Positions 8,093-16,002 of a stretch of 16,305 bases of DNA are shown here, in pieces. Origin of the DNA: Alphaproteobacteria bacterium. Its GTDB lineage: Bacteria; Pseudomonadota; Alphaproteobacteria; Micropepsales; Micropepsaceae. Position 1 is the first letter of the stretch. The number at the start of each line of letters is the position of its first letter. The position numbers and the translations under genes were made by a program. Location of the stretch: the NCBI GenBank assembly GCA_003131925.1, contig PKWC01000097.1, positions 10,992-27,296 on the forward strand, read 5' to 3'. Below the pieces are notes generated by a model. The model was given only the letters and a program-made list of their open reading frames with translations. It made no database searches and was not told where the DNA came from.

Positions 8093-9121
8093 ATGCCCCG
8101 CCTGGATTCAACGGCAACCCCCTTCTTCGGGATCGGCGCGATGCGCGCCGCGACCACCTGGCTGGCTGAACTTCTCCGCAGCTACCCGGATTGCGCCATG
8201 GCGCCGTTCAAAGAAATCCATTTCTTCGACGTGCGATATGGGAAATACGGGGGGGGCAAGCATTACCGTTCAAAAGCAAAACGACTGGAGATCTTGACCA
8301 GGAACGTGGCCAGACGAGTCGCCCGGGTGCGTGGCGAAACCGTTGCCGCGGAAGAAAAGGAGGAAGTTGGTGCAGCCGAAGCGGTTGGAAACGAATTGAT
8401 GCCCGATCGCCACTCCACTGCCTGGACAGATGAAATCAGAAACCAGTTTTTTGCTCGCGCAGGACTGGACAACGAGCTCCGCCAAATCGCGGATCTCGCG
8501 GATTATCTGTCCATCCGCAATGTCGGTTCCTACATTGATTACATCAGGCACCACGCAGCAGGCGCCAGGGCATTTGGAGAGATAACCCCAACCTACGCTT
8601 TGCTGCCCGCCGCCGGATTCGCAGAAATCGACGCCTTGTTTCGAGGCGTGCGCTTTATATTCATCATGCGCGATCCAGTCGAGCGACTTTGGTCGCAAGT
8701 CCGGTTCAGAGCGGACAGGCCCGAACGGCGCGATGGCAAGAAGGACCCGAATGGCGATTTCCGCAGGGCGCTGCAACGGCCGAATTCCATAGAAGCGTCC
8801 AGTTACCAGCGCACGATCGTTGAATTGGAGAGCGTAATCCCCAAGAATCGCATTCTCTACCTCTTCCATGAACTGATGGTTTCGCCGACAGCCGGTCCTG
8901 CGGAGATCCGGCGGATAGAGACTGCGCTGGGCCTCAAGGCAGCGGACATCGATCCGAAAATCTTTTCCACTCCCGTCAATCCCTCGGCTCCGGCCAGATT
9001 GGATCCGGAGAACGAAGCCGCCGCATTACGGCTCTTTGCACCGGTGTACGCGTTCGTACAACGCCGCTTTGGACGGCCTCCGCTATGGCGCAGTCCGGAC
9101 GAGCATGGATGTCCTCCTTGA
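8093..9121 (+). CDS. Sulfotransferase, tandem paralog A
   Basis: A 342-residue protein. Start ATG 8093 is chosen by alignment with the next gene: both reach TPFFGIGAMRA a few residues in. The upstream signal is only a weak GCGGAA, so the start is tentative. The 5'-phosphosulfate loop GAMRAATTWL (15-24) has Arg18 in place of the usual Lys. Next come KEIHFFDVRYGKY (40-52), FGEITPTYALLP (161-172), and the 3'-phosphate site RFIFIMRDPVERLWSQ (187-202) with Arg193 and Ser201. A charged insert at about 60-110 separates the loop from the core. Compared with the sulfotransferase gene upstream, it shares the fold motifs but is clearly a different subgroup. Its last 13 bp overlap the next gene, implying co-transcription and perhaps coupled translation. 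Likely role: sulfation of a glycan. Confidence 0.85.
   Translation: MPRLDSTATPFFGIGAMRAATTWLAELLRSYPDCAMAPFKEIHFFDVRYGKYGGGKHYRSKAKRLEILTRNVARRVARVRGETVAAEEKEEVGAAEAVGNELMPDRHSTAWTDEIRNQFFARAGLDNELRQIADLADYLSIRNVGSYIDYIRHHAAGARAFGEITPTYALLPAAGFAEIDALFRGVRFIFIMRDPVERLWSQVRFRADRPERRDGKKDPNGDFRRALQRPNSIEASSYQRTIVELESVIPKNRILYLFHELMVSPTAGPAEIRRIETALGLKAADIDPKIFSTPVNPSAPARLDPENEAAALRLFAPVYAFVQRRFGRPPLWRSPDEHGCPP
9109..9121 (+). other. 13-bp overlap of tandem sulfotransferase genes
   Basis: ATG of paralog B (9109) lies before the TGA of paralog A (9119-9121), in a different frame. There is no strong ribosome binding site before 9109, which fits re-initiation by ribosomes finishing paralog A. Confidence 0.6.
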
Positions 9122-10128
9122 CTCGCTTTGGTACGCCCTTCTTCGGCATCGGCGCGATGCGCGCCGGCACAAGCTGGTTGTCGGAGCTTCTTGGAACGCA
9201 TCCAGATTGCGGAATGCCGCCGTACAAGGAGCTCCACTTTTTCGACGTGCGGTACGGAAAATATAGCGGCGCCGAATATTATCGCGCTAAGGCAAACGGA
9301 TTGGCGCAATTTGGTCGGAGCGCTGCCCGAAGAATCGAGGCGGCGCTCGACAAAATGGATACCGAGGAAGAGAACGCCACCGCGCTCGAATCGGACACGG
9401 ACGAGTTGCCACCTGGCGTGGCGTCGAAACCCTGGACGGACGAAATCAGGGAGCAGTTTTTCGCCGAAGCACAACTGGAAAAAAGTCTGGCCCGAATCGC
9501 AAAGGTAGTGGATGCTTTTTTCATGCGCGACGTTGCATCTTATGTGGAATATCTGCGGCGCTATGCGGCGGGCGCGACGGCATTTGGAGAGATAACACCG
9601 GCGTACAGCCTGCTGCCGGCAGCTGCGTTTGCAGAGATGGACGCGGCGTTTCCCAGCGCCAGATTCATTTTCATCATGCGTGATCCCGTCGATCGGCTTT
9701 GGTCGCAAGTTCGCTTTCGCAACGATGTACGACGTGGTCGCAAACTTAGAATAAGCGTAGATCCCAATGACGATTTCCGCAGGGCCTTGCAACGGTGGGA
9801 TGCCGTCGGGCGGTCCAGTTATCAGCACACGATCGAGGAATTGGAGAGCGTGGTCTCGGTCGATCGAATCCATTATCTCTTCTATGAATCGATGACCTCG
9901 CCGGAAACGGGCCCTGCGGAAGTCCGACGCATAGAGGCAGCACTCGGGCTTAGGCCGATAGAAATCGATCAGAATTTTTTTTCCAAGCCAGTTCATGCTG
10001 CGCCCCCTGCAACCCTGGACGCGGAAAACGAGGCGACGGCGATACAGCGGTTTGCGCCGGTTTACGCGTTCGTGGAAGAGCGTTTCGGCCGGCAACGGGG
10101 ATGGCGAGTCCCCGGTGCGGTGACGTAA
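9109..10128 (+). CDS. Sulfotransferase, tandem paralog B
   Basis: A 339-residue protein. ATG 9109 is preferred over in-frame ATG 9085 because it aligns with paralog A; it gives a 13-bp overlap with that gene's stop at 9119-9121. The 5'-phosphosulfate loop is GAMRAGTSWL (15-24), again with Arg18. It shares with paralog A the blocks HFFDVRYGKY, EIR-QFF, AFGEITP-Y-LLPAA, FIFIMRDPV-RLWSQVRFR, DFRRALQR, SSYQ-TI-ELESV and FAPVYAFV near the C-terminus. The regions that differ most are the charged insert (about 60-105) and the stretch at 203-220. The pair arose by tandem duplication, and retention of both suggests different acceptors or positions. It ends in a convergent gap facing a GT61 gene. Confidence 0.85.
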   Translation: MSSLTRFGTPFFGIGAMRAGTSWLSELLGTHPDCGMPPYKELHFFDVRYGKYSGAEYYRAKANGLAQFGRSAARRIEAALDKMDTEEENATALESDTDELPPGVASKPWTDEIREQFFAEAQLEKSLARIAKVVDAFFMRDVASYVEYLRRYAAGATAFGEITPAYSLLPAAAFAEMDAAFPSARFIFIMRDPVDRLWSQVRFRNDVRRGRKLRISVDPNDDFRRALQRWDAVGRSSYQHTIEELESVVSVDRIHYLFYESMTSPETGPAEVRRIEAALGLRPIEIDQNFFSKPVHAAPPATLDAENEATAIQRFAPVYAFVEERFGRQRGWRVPGAVT

Positions 10129-10332
10129 GTTGTTGAAGCCGTCCTGAGCGGGACACGCATTGTTGGGCACTCACTGCATCGACGCGCGAGCCGCCGCCGT
10201 AAGTATTGCGCCCCACGCTTTGTGCGGCGACTGGAACTACACCATCTCGCCGTCCCACCGAAATCAACGCATCGAAACGCAAGTCGAATGATTCATTCAT
10301 CGATAGCCAGATGTCGAGCAAATATCCACGTC

Positions 10333-11550
10333 TCAAGAGTGCCTTTGCTTTGCCCTTCTCTCTTCTTCTCTTTTCGTCCGTTCCTTCGCGCGCTGCTTCG
10401 TAGTCTCGATGGAACGTTCCATGTCGGCATCGAAATCAACCGGCGGTTTGTCAAACCGGGCGCCGGCCCCCACCAATCCAAAATCCTTCAGAAGCGCCAG
10501 AATTCGATCTTCCTTTAGCATCACCGGCTTCATCGACGCAGGTACCCGACCGCCGAGATCGGGAGACCAAAATACGTTGGCGTAGTGCGCAACACCCTCG
10601 CTCAGGAGATCGCAAAGCACGTAATTCGGGTGTACACTGTCGGATGTCAGCATCAGAAGATTGTTTGCCTGGCAGGAAAACAAGCGCGAGTGGCACGCCG
10701 AGCCCATCGGCGCCACAATCCATTTGTGCCTGTTTACGACAGCGATCTGTTCGACGATGGAGAGAGTTTCGGGATGCACGATCCGAAAGCCCTCACTCTC
10801 GAATAACCGCTCAAGACGCGACTCTCCAAGCAGCGCGCGCCTGCTGTTGGGCTTCAGGCGGGCGCGGGAGAGATATACAGGCTGTTCCGTGACGGCCTCC
10901 GGCGACGGCACGGCATTTTCGGCGACCCTTTCGCACATCCGCTTGAACTCGACATTCGCCTCGCGCGAAATGGAAAACGCCGACGAGGGTACCGTGACAT
11001 GATGGAAGCGTGTCGTTCTCTCGATCACTTCCATGCGCTCTGCAAGACCGGGAAGGAATGCACAGAGCGAGCGGGCGAACTCGAGGATCGGCGGCGCCAG
11101 GATTATTGCGACCTGATGGCGGGATCCGTCCCAGGCCCATGCGCGGGAAAATGCCTCCAGGAGAAAGTGCCCGAAGTGTCTCGCGTTCGCTCCAAGAAGA
11201 TAGGCCGTGCGGCCATCCCGAGCCGCACCTTCAAATTTTACCGGTTCGGGCTTGATCTTGTCAGCGAATTCGCCGGCCCCGCGAATCCGCGTCGACGCAG
11301 AAACCGGACGATTGTCTGCGTCGAAGACACAGTTCAGTTCCATGCTTCCGGCCATGAAGGCTCTGGAAAATTGCGGTATCAGCCCGTCCGGAATTTCGGC
11401 AATGGGCGGTTTTTCGGCGTGAATCGCCAGCCGGTCCCATTTGGTTCTGAGGCTCTGTTCCCCTTCGCTGTCAAAGAAATGCAGTCGTATCCTCCGGTGC
11501 GGCGGCGGCATACGTGCGGATTCCTCGTTGAACAACTCCATGTGCCTCAT
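10333..11550 (-). CDS. GT61 (DUF563) family glycosyltransferase
   Basis: A 405-residue protein. Family hallmarks are RHFGHFLLEAFSRAWAW (124-140), PVYLSRAR (224-231), ESRLERLFESEGFRIVHPET (243-262), SIVEQIAVVNRHKWIVAP (264-281) and the Gly-Ser-Ala block MGSACHSRLF (282-291). GT61 enzymes transfer pentose or hexose residues onto polysaccharides; the bacterial members are mostly linked to surface glycans. ATG 11550 is used; ATG 11541 (MELF) has a slightly better AGG spacing and aligns with a Met-Glu-Leu in the paralog at 13988-15235, so it is a real alternative. The C-terminal 30 residues are extremely Lys/Arg/Glu-rich, a charged helix not seen in the paralog. The gene starts 24 nt after the sulfotransferase-like gene upstream, so the two are probably one operon. 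Confidence 0.85.
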   Translation of the reverse strand: MRHMELFNEESARMPPPHRRIRLHFFDSEGEQSLRTKWDRLAIHAEKPPIAEIPDGLIPQFSRAFMAGSMELNCVFDADNRPVSASTRIRGAGEFADKIKPEPVKFEGAARDGRTAYLLGANARHFGHFLLEAFSRAWAWDGSRHQVAIILAPPILEFARSLCAFLPGLAERMEVIERTTRFHHVTVPSSAFSISREANVEFKRMCERVAENAVPSPEAVTEQPVYLSRARLKPNSRRALLGESRLERLFESEGFRIVHPETLSIVEQIAVVNRHKWIVAPMGSACHSRLFSCQANNLLMLTSDSVHPNYVLCDLLSEGVAHYANVFWSPDLGGRVPASMKPVMLKEDRILALLKDFGLVGAGARFDKPPVDFDADMERSIETTKQRAKERTKREEERRAKQRHS

Positions 11551-11574
11551 GTTCCGGCCGGATGTCCACGCATC

Positions 11575-12561
11575 TTAGTTGCGCACAAATTGCCGCGCGA
11601 CGTCCAGTATTGCATGCCCGTCCACCCCGATGTTGCGCGCCAGAGTCTCGATCGCTGCGAGATCCTGCGCAGTGACAAAAAACATGCTGGGGGCATTCAG
11701 GTCCGGACGCGGAAGCTCTATCGCGAATTTCTCGTAAAGAATGCGCCTGTCTTCCGAAAAGAAGTATTCGGCCATCTTCGCTGCTTCCGTTCCGAAAATA
11801 AACTGCGACGGTGCTCCGAATTCCGGCGTGTTTCTGAGCTTTCTTCTGATCTTGCGGCTGGTCTCCTCGCCGGGCAACGCACGATTGGCAGCGAGCTTCA
11901 TGATCATTCCCGCAGGGCTCATTGAAACGTTCATGGTTTGCGTTCGTGGAAGAATTTGGACGGGGAAGCCCACATGCGTCAGAAACCGCTCGACCCAGGA
12001 CTGTGACGGATGATAATTCAAGGCCGTCACCGTGAAGCCGCTCTTTTCCAGACTGCGAATGATCGGCACAAAGCACAAGGCGCTCGAATAGGCGCACAAG
12101 AACTCGTCCGGATCCCGCTTCGCGTTTCCTTTAAGTGTATGATTGTACGCAGAGGCGGCCCACGAAAAGTGCTCGCGGCATGCTACCAGTATCTCGACTT
12201 CGGGCGCGGGCGTGCCGATATAGGGAATTATTGCGCGTATGAGCGCGCCGGGATCCACGCGGTGCGGCTGCCAGGCCATCGGAACAAGCGCCTCCGAGCT
12301 GATGAGCACATCGCGGCTGTTGTCCTTTGTAAGCGCCCGGATTTCTTCGAAATGTTCGCTAACATCTGTTACACCCGAGTGTCCCACCCGCCTGTCGCCG
12401 AAGAAGTTGAATACAAGCTTGTGATGCGCCCCCGCGTATAGAAATTTCTTCGGATAAACCAGCAACGAGCCGTCGTGCTCTCCGAAAACGGACTGTATCG
12501 CCGTCGTTCCAGTCTTCATCGGACCGACGTGCACGTAGAGCTTGCGCCGCGACAATTTCAT
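11575..12561 (-). CDS. Sulfotransferase-like P-loop protein
   Basis: A 328-residue protein with ATG at 12561 behind a modest GGGAA. The N-terminal LYVHVGPMKTGTTAIQ (8-23) is a 5'-phosphosulfate-type loop, with Lys16 retained. The VLISSEAL segment (85-92) and EILVACREHFSWAASAYNH (123-141), with Arg129 and Ser133/Ser137, suit the 3'-phosphate-binding side. It is only distantly similar to the plus-strand sulfotransferases. This HVGxxKTGTT subgroup is often found in glycan clusters, and sulfotransferase is the best call, though some members have unproven activity. It sits directly upstream of a GT61 gene, suggesting that one sugar is added and sulfated by the pair. Confidence 0.75.
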   Translation of the reverse strand: MKLSRRKLYVHVGPMKTGTTAIQSVFGEHDGSLLVYPKKFLYAGAHHKLVFNFFGDRRVGHSGVTDVSEHFEEIRALTKDNSRDVLISSEALVPMAWQPHRVDPGALIRAIIPYIGTPAPEVEILVACREHFSWAASAYNHTLKGNAKRDPDEFLCAYSSALCFVPIIRSLEKSGFTVTALNYHPSQSWVERFLTHVGFPVQILPRTQTMNVSMSPAGMIMKLAANRALPGEETSRKIRRKLRNTPEFGAPSQFIFGTEAAKMAEYFFSEDRRILYEKFAIELPRPDLNAPSMFFVTAQDLAAIETLARNIGVDGHAILDVARQFVRN

Positions 12562-12779
12562 TTCCCAAAAACGTGACGAATGCTTATAACGCCGACACCT
12601 GAGCTAGCCAACTGTCTGCGCAAAATACCAGGTATCGAAATTGCCTTTCGAGAGCCAAACCTTCGGGATGGAGTTCCTGCGCTCTGCGCCGGCTCAAGTT
12701 CATCGCGACGGATAGAGTGGGGGCGACTAGGTTGCCAGCGCGAAACGCACCTGCTCACGTGCGCGAGGCGCCCTTAACC
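12562..12779. other. Intergenic stretch, 218 bp
   Basis: This lies between the sulfotransferase-like gene and the decayed GT61 copy. A 66-codon minus-strand frame (12558-12758) has no recognisable content. The stretch may hold the promoter of the sulfotransferase-GT61 pair, but no clear motif is visible. Confidence 0.35.
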
Positions 12780-13470
12780 TCAACGATCGCTCGCAACAAA
12801 GCCTTTGTTTCCTGCTAAATCCACTTTTCGTGGCGAATTCGACCCGTTTTTTCCGTAGGTGTCGAGGTCAGGCGGCGGTTCATCGAAAGCAGCGGAATTC
12901 CGAACGAGTCTCAAGTCCTTCAAGAAAACGAGAAGTTTCTCCTCCTCGATCACCAAAGGGGAACCGCCTTCAAGGTCGGTCCCGACGGCGGGAAACGAGA
13001 ATACTTGGGCGTAGTGGGCGGTTCCTTCGCTGAGAAGATCGCATAGCGCGCAATTCGTCTTGAAAGGCATTTCGGCACCACTGTGCATTTTCCCGGTCGG
13101 CATCACAAGATTGACCGGCCGGCGTGGGAACAACCTCGTGTGACATGCGGAGCCCAAAAGGCGACACGATCCATTTGTGTTTGTTGAACAGCGCAATCTG
13201 TTCGGGTATTGGCAAGGTCTCCGGACGGACGACGCGGAAACCCTCCCTCTCGAAAAACCGTTCGAGGCGCATTTCACCCGCAATGAGGCGGTTCGCAGCC
13301 GCGTGCAGGGCCGCCCGCGACAGATTAGAGAGGCTGCTCCGTCATCGGATCAGGCGACGGTACCGTCCGCTCGGCCATGCACTCGCACATCGCCTTGAAC
13401 TCAACATGAGCGTAACGCGCAGTAGCGAAGACCGGAGATAGCCCCGAGGGGACGTGGCAGTTAAACGCAT
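12780..13470 (-). pseudogene. Decayed, 5'-truncated GT61 (DUF563) glycosyltransferase
   Basis: Three frames must be joined to recover a GT61 C-terminal half. The first runs from about 13468 with HVPSGLSPVF, then VEFKAMCECMAE and DPMTEQPL, and hits TAA at 13325-13327. Removing one A there gives QPLYLSRA, exactly the family motif. The second frame carries MRLERFFEREGFRVVRPE, PEQIALFNKHKWIVSPFG and then slips at about 13152; dropping one base restores GSACHTRLF. The third continues through CALCDLLSEGTAHYAQVF, EEEKLLVFLKDLRLV and EPPPDL to TGA at 12780. The N-terminal half, about 190 residues including the HFGHFLLE region, is missing. It resembles both intact GT61 genes of this window, so it is a third tandem copy that has lost function. 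Base-calling error at both sites cannot be excluded, but the truncation still makes it broken. Confidence 0.85.
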
Positions 13471-13508
13471 TCTCGTCGCCAGATTAGAGCCATTGTAACC
13501 GCTGCGAG

Positions 13509-13961
13509 TCACACCACTGCGAAGAACCGTCCGAGCAACCGGCTCACAATCCGCGTCCGTCCGGACAGCCAGAAGGGGCCGTGCCTTCGCATCACTTTTA
13601 GCTCCCGCGCGGAGAGAGCGTGCGTGAGTCCCGATTTCCAGATCCGGAGGAGGAACTGTGAGGTTGATACCGCGCTAGCGCTGCTTGCGGAGTCCTCCGG
13701 CACAAAAAGCACGGGAATGAACCCCGGCAGAGCGCTCTCACCGCCCAGATTGCGTTCCCGCGCCAGCCGCCGCCACGCGAACAGCTGGTTCGCAGACAAC
13801 CCGTTTTGCGGTGCGGTTGCCGGCACAAGCCGCGGCGAAGACGAACTTTCCGCGCCCAAATCACCGGTAGGTGGGAATGAAAGACCGCTCGCGGTCTCGC
13901 AGATGCGGGGTCGCGGAAGTGACGGCGATGGAGGTTGCGCGGGAATGCCTGCGCGTGACAC
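13509..13961 (-). mobile_element. IS66-type OrfA (TnpA) remnant
   Basis: A minus-strand frame of 150 codons has the wording of an IS66-family OrfA around 13677-13811: NGLSANQLFAWRRLARE, then GGE and a FIPVLFVPED stretch. This matches the end of the helix-turn-helix and the basic linker of that family. The sequence before it, where the first HTH helices should be, and after it is not recognisable, and no OrfB or OrfC transposase follows. No terminal inverted repeats were found. It lies exactly where the N-terminal half of the adjacent GT61 pseudogene is missing, suggesting IS insertion followed by deletion. It is not expected to be mobile now. Confidence 0.55.
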
Positions 13962-13987
13962 AATCGCTAGCGCGTCGCACCGAAGCT

Positions 13988-15235
13988 CTATTTGTCCAAG
14001 GAGGCCGAAACCACTTCAATGTCGCGCAACAATCTGGACCTTGTTGCCGTGTCTTTCGTGATTGCCGCCTTGGCCATTTCGATCCATGTTCTCTTATAAC
14101 TTGCCAAGTCCGGTGGTGGTCCGTCGATCGTCGCATTTGCTCGAACGAGATCGAAGCTTTTCAGCAAGCCCAAAAACTTTTCCTCGTCCAAGACGACCGG
14201 CTCATTGAATCCCGGACGCGCACTCGTCCCGAGTTCGGGCCTCCAGCAAACATTTCCGTAATGTGCCGTACCCTCGCTAAGCTGATCGCAAAGTATGTAA
14301 TTCGCATTGAGTCGTTTCTTGGTGAGCATCAAAAGATTCGTCGGGCGGCACGAGAACAGCCTAGTATGGCATGCCGAGCCCTGCTGGGCGACAATCCACT
14401 TGTGTCGGTTGAAAAGAGCGATCTGTTCGGAGACAGGCAGAGTCTCGGGACGAATCACCAGGAAACCGTGCCGTTCAAGAAATTCCTCGAGTCGTCGGGT
14501 GCCCAAGAGAGACCGCTTGGCCAGATCAGGAAGTCCGGCGCGAGACAGGAAGAGCGGCTGCTCTGTCATCGGTGTGCTGCGGGGCAACACGCGCCCAGCC
14601 ATGCGCATGCACATGGCCTTGAATTCCGTGTACGCGGCATGATCAATCATAAAACCCGGGAATGGCACTGTGATATTTGCAAAGCGCGTGGGTGCGGCAA
14701 CTACTTCGATCTGCTCCGCCAGACCGGGAACGAGCGCATACATGGCGCGCGCAAAATCTCGTACCGGCGCATGCTGCAAAACCGGCACTGTCCCTCCGCC
14801 ATATTGTTCCCATGCCCAAGCGCGGCAAAGCGTCTCCAGTAAGAAATGGCCGTAGTGCAGCGCGCTTGCTCCCAGGTAATACGCTGCGCGACCATCTTGG
14901 ACCACCCCATCAAATCTTGTCTCCTTCTTTCCGGCTCCGCGTTCCGCGGGATCTCCCCGAACCCTGACCGAAGCCCCCACTGCTTGATTATCGTTGTCAT
15001 ATACTCCGACCAACGCGTCGTTATGGTGAATGAACGACGGCTGAAGGTCATGCACCAGACCGCCAGGTACTTCCGCGATAGCCGGCTGCTCTTGATGGAT
15101 CGATAGACTTTCGCATTGCGAACGAATGGGCTCGATGTCTCTGAAAAAGTGAAAACGAATTCGATTGAAGACATCGACCGTTCCCGGTGCTTCGACACTC
15201 AGCTCCATTGATTGTGAGAACGCGTCGAGGGTCAT
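13988..15235 (-). CDS. GT61 (DUF563) family glycosyltransferase
   Basis: A 415-residue protein starting at ATG 15235, with a weak GGA upstream; an in-frame ATG nine codons later has no ribosome binding site. GT61 motifs are ALHYGHFLLETLCRAWAW (125-142), QPLFLSRAGL (226-235), RRLEEFLERHGFLVIRPETL (247-266), EQIALFNRHKWIVAQQGSAC (270-289) and HTRLFSC (290-296). CDQLSEGTAHYGNVCW (316-331) is shared with the other intact GT61 (CDLLSEGVAHYANVFW) and with the pseudogene. Conservation across the three is highest in the C-terminal half, where family members bind the nucleotide sugar. It is the cluster gene nearest the rRNA operon and reads away from it, after a 336-bp gap. Likely role: adding a sugar to a surface polysaccharide; donor unknown. 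Confidence 0.87.
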   Translation of the reverse strand: MTLDAFSQSMELSVEAPGTVDVFNRIRFHFFRDIEPIRSQCESLSIHQEQPAIAEVPGGLVHDLQPSFIHHNDALVGVYDNDNQAVGASVRVRGDPAERGAGKKETRFDGVVQDGRAAYYLGASALHYGHFLLETLCRAWAWEQYGGGTVPVLQHAPVRDFARAMYALVPGLAEQIEVVAAPTRFANITVPFPGFMIDHAAYTEFKAMCMRMAGRVLPRSTPMTEQPLFLSRAGLPDLAKRSLLGTRRLEEFLERHGFLVIRPETLPVSEQIALFNRHKWIVAQQGSACHTRLFSCRPTNLLMLTKKRLNANYILCDQLSEGTAHYGNVCWRPELGTSARPGFNEPVVLDEEKFLGLLKSFDLVRANATIDGPPPDLASYKRTWIEMAKAAITKDTATRSRLLRDIEVVSASLDK

Positions 15236-15571
15236 ATCCGGCGGCCGCTAGGATTTTGTTCCAATTTCAGATTGCAACGCGGCAGGTCCCGAAAGAACGC
15301 AATACAGGAATACGACTGTGGGCCGTGAACTTCGATCGACGTCATTCCGTGACCCGCATTTTCATCACGAGGTGAATACACCGAGACCACGGAGCTCCCA
15401 ACTCCTGCGCCACGTCGCGGGACACGATCGCGCTCCGCTCCTCGCAGAAGAGCTCGCCGCAGTGTTGTGGGTAATTGAAAGGCATACCGGACGGATACGC
15501 ATTTCGTGCGGTCGACATGAAGATGGCTTCTTTTGGGGGGTCATTTTCCTAGGTTCCCCAGGATATTGGAA
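15236..15571. other. Intergenic region between tRNA-fMet and glycan cluster, 336 bp
   Basis: This lies downstream of the tRNA gene and upstream of the GT61 gene, so it should contain both the end of the rRNA transcript and a promoter for GT61. A 58-codon minus-strand frame (15342-15518) has only a weak AGAAG before its ATG and no recognisable product, so I do not call it a gene. I did not find a convincing terminator hairpin or a second copy of the tRNA 3' end. Confidence 0.45.
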
Positions 15572-15648
<77 letters not shown>

Positions 15649-15786
15649 TCAACAAGAACGCACTCGCGCACAGTCGCGAAAGCTGCGCGATATAGGACAG
15701 ACCAAGAAAACTGTCCACTCCCGGGACGAAAACATGAGCGCGGTCGGACACTTGCGATGGCGGGGTTTGGTGTGCGTCCTTTGCTG

Positions 15787-15903
15787 ACCTGGCAGCGACC
15801 GACTCTCCCGCGGCTTGAGCCGCAGTACCATGGGCGCTGGGGGCTTTAACGGCCGAGTTCGGAATGGGATCGGGTGGAATTCCCCCGCCAGGACCACCAG
15901 GTC
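15787..15903 (-). rRNA. rrf: 5S ribosomal RNA
   Basis: Read on the minus strand, the sequence begins GACCTGGTGGTC, contains CCCGATCCCATTCCGAACTC, and ends GGTCGCTGCCAGGTC, so that the terminal helix pairs 5' and 3' ends. About 117 nt, typical length. Ends are set from the terminal helix and may be off by a few bases. Confidence 0.93.
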
Positions 15904-16002
15904 GGCAAAGGACGCAACGACACTCAGATCGAGATTGCAAAAGGAGCGCGAAATCAATCGCGCGCCTCGCCTGGACTTGTTTCCAGACATGAAACGGTGC
16001 TG

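Noticed and set aside
8857..10170. A 437-codon minus-strand frame opposite the tandem sulfotransferases.
   Set aside because: The plus strand encodes conserved sulfotransferase motifs over the same range, and the minus frame contains no recognisable domain.
15342..15518. A 58-codon minus-strand frame between the tRNA gene and GT61.
   Set aside because: Weak ribosome binding site and no recognisable product; kept only as a note on the intergenic region.
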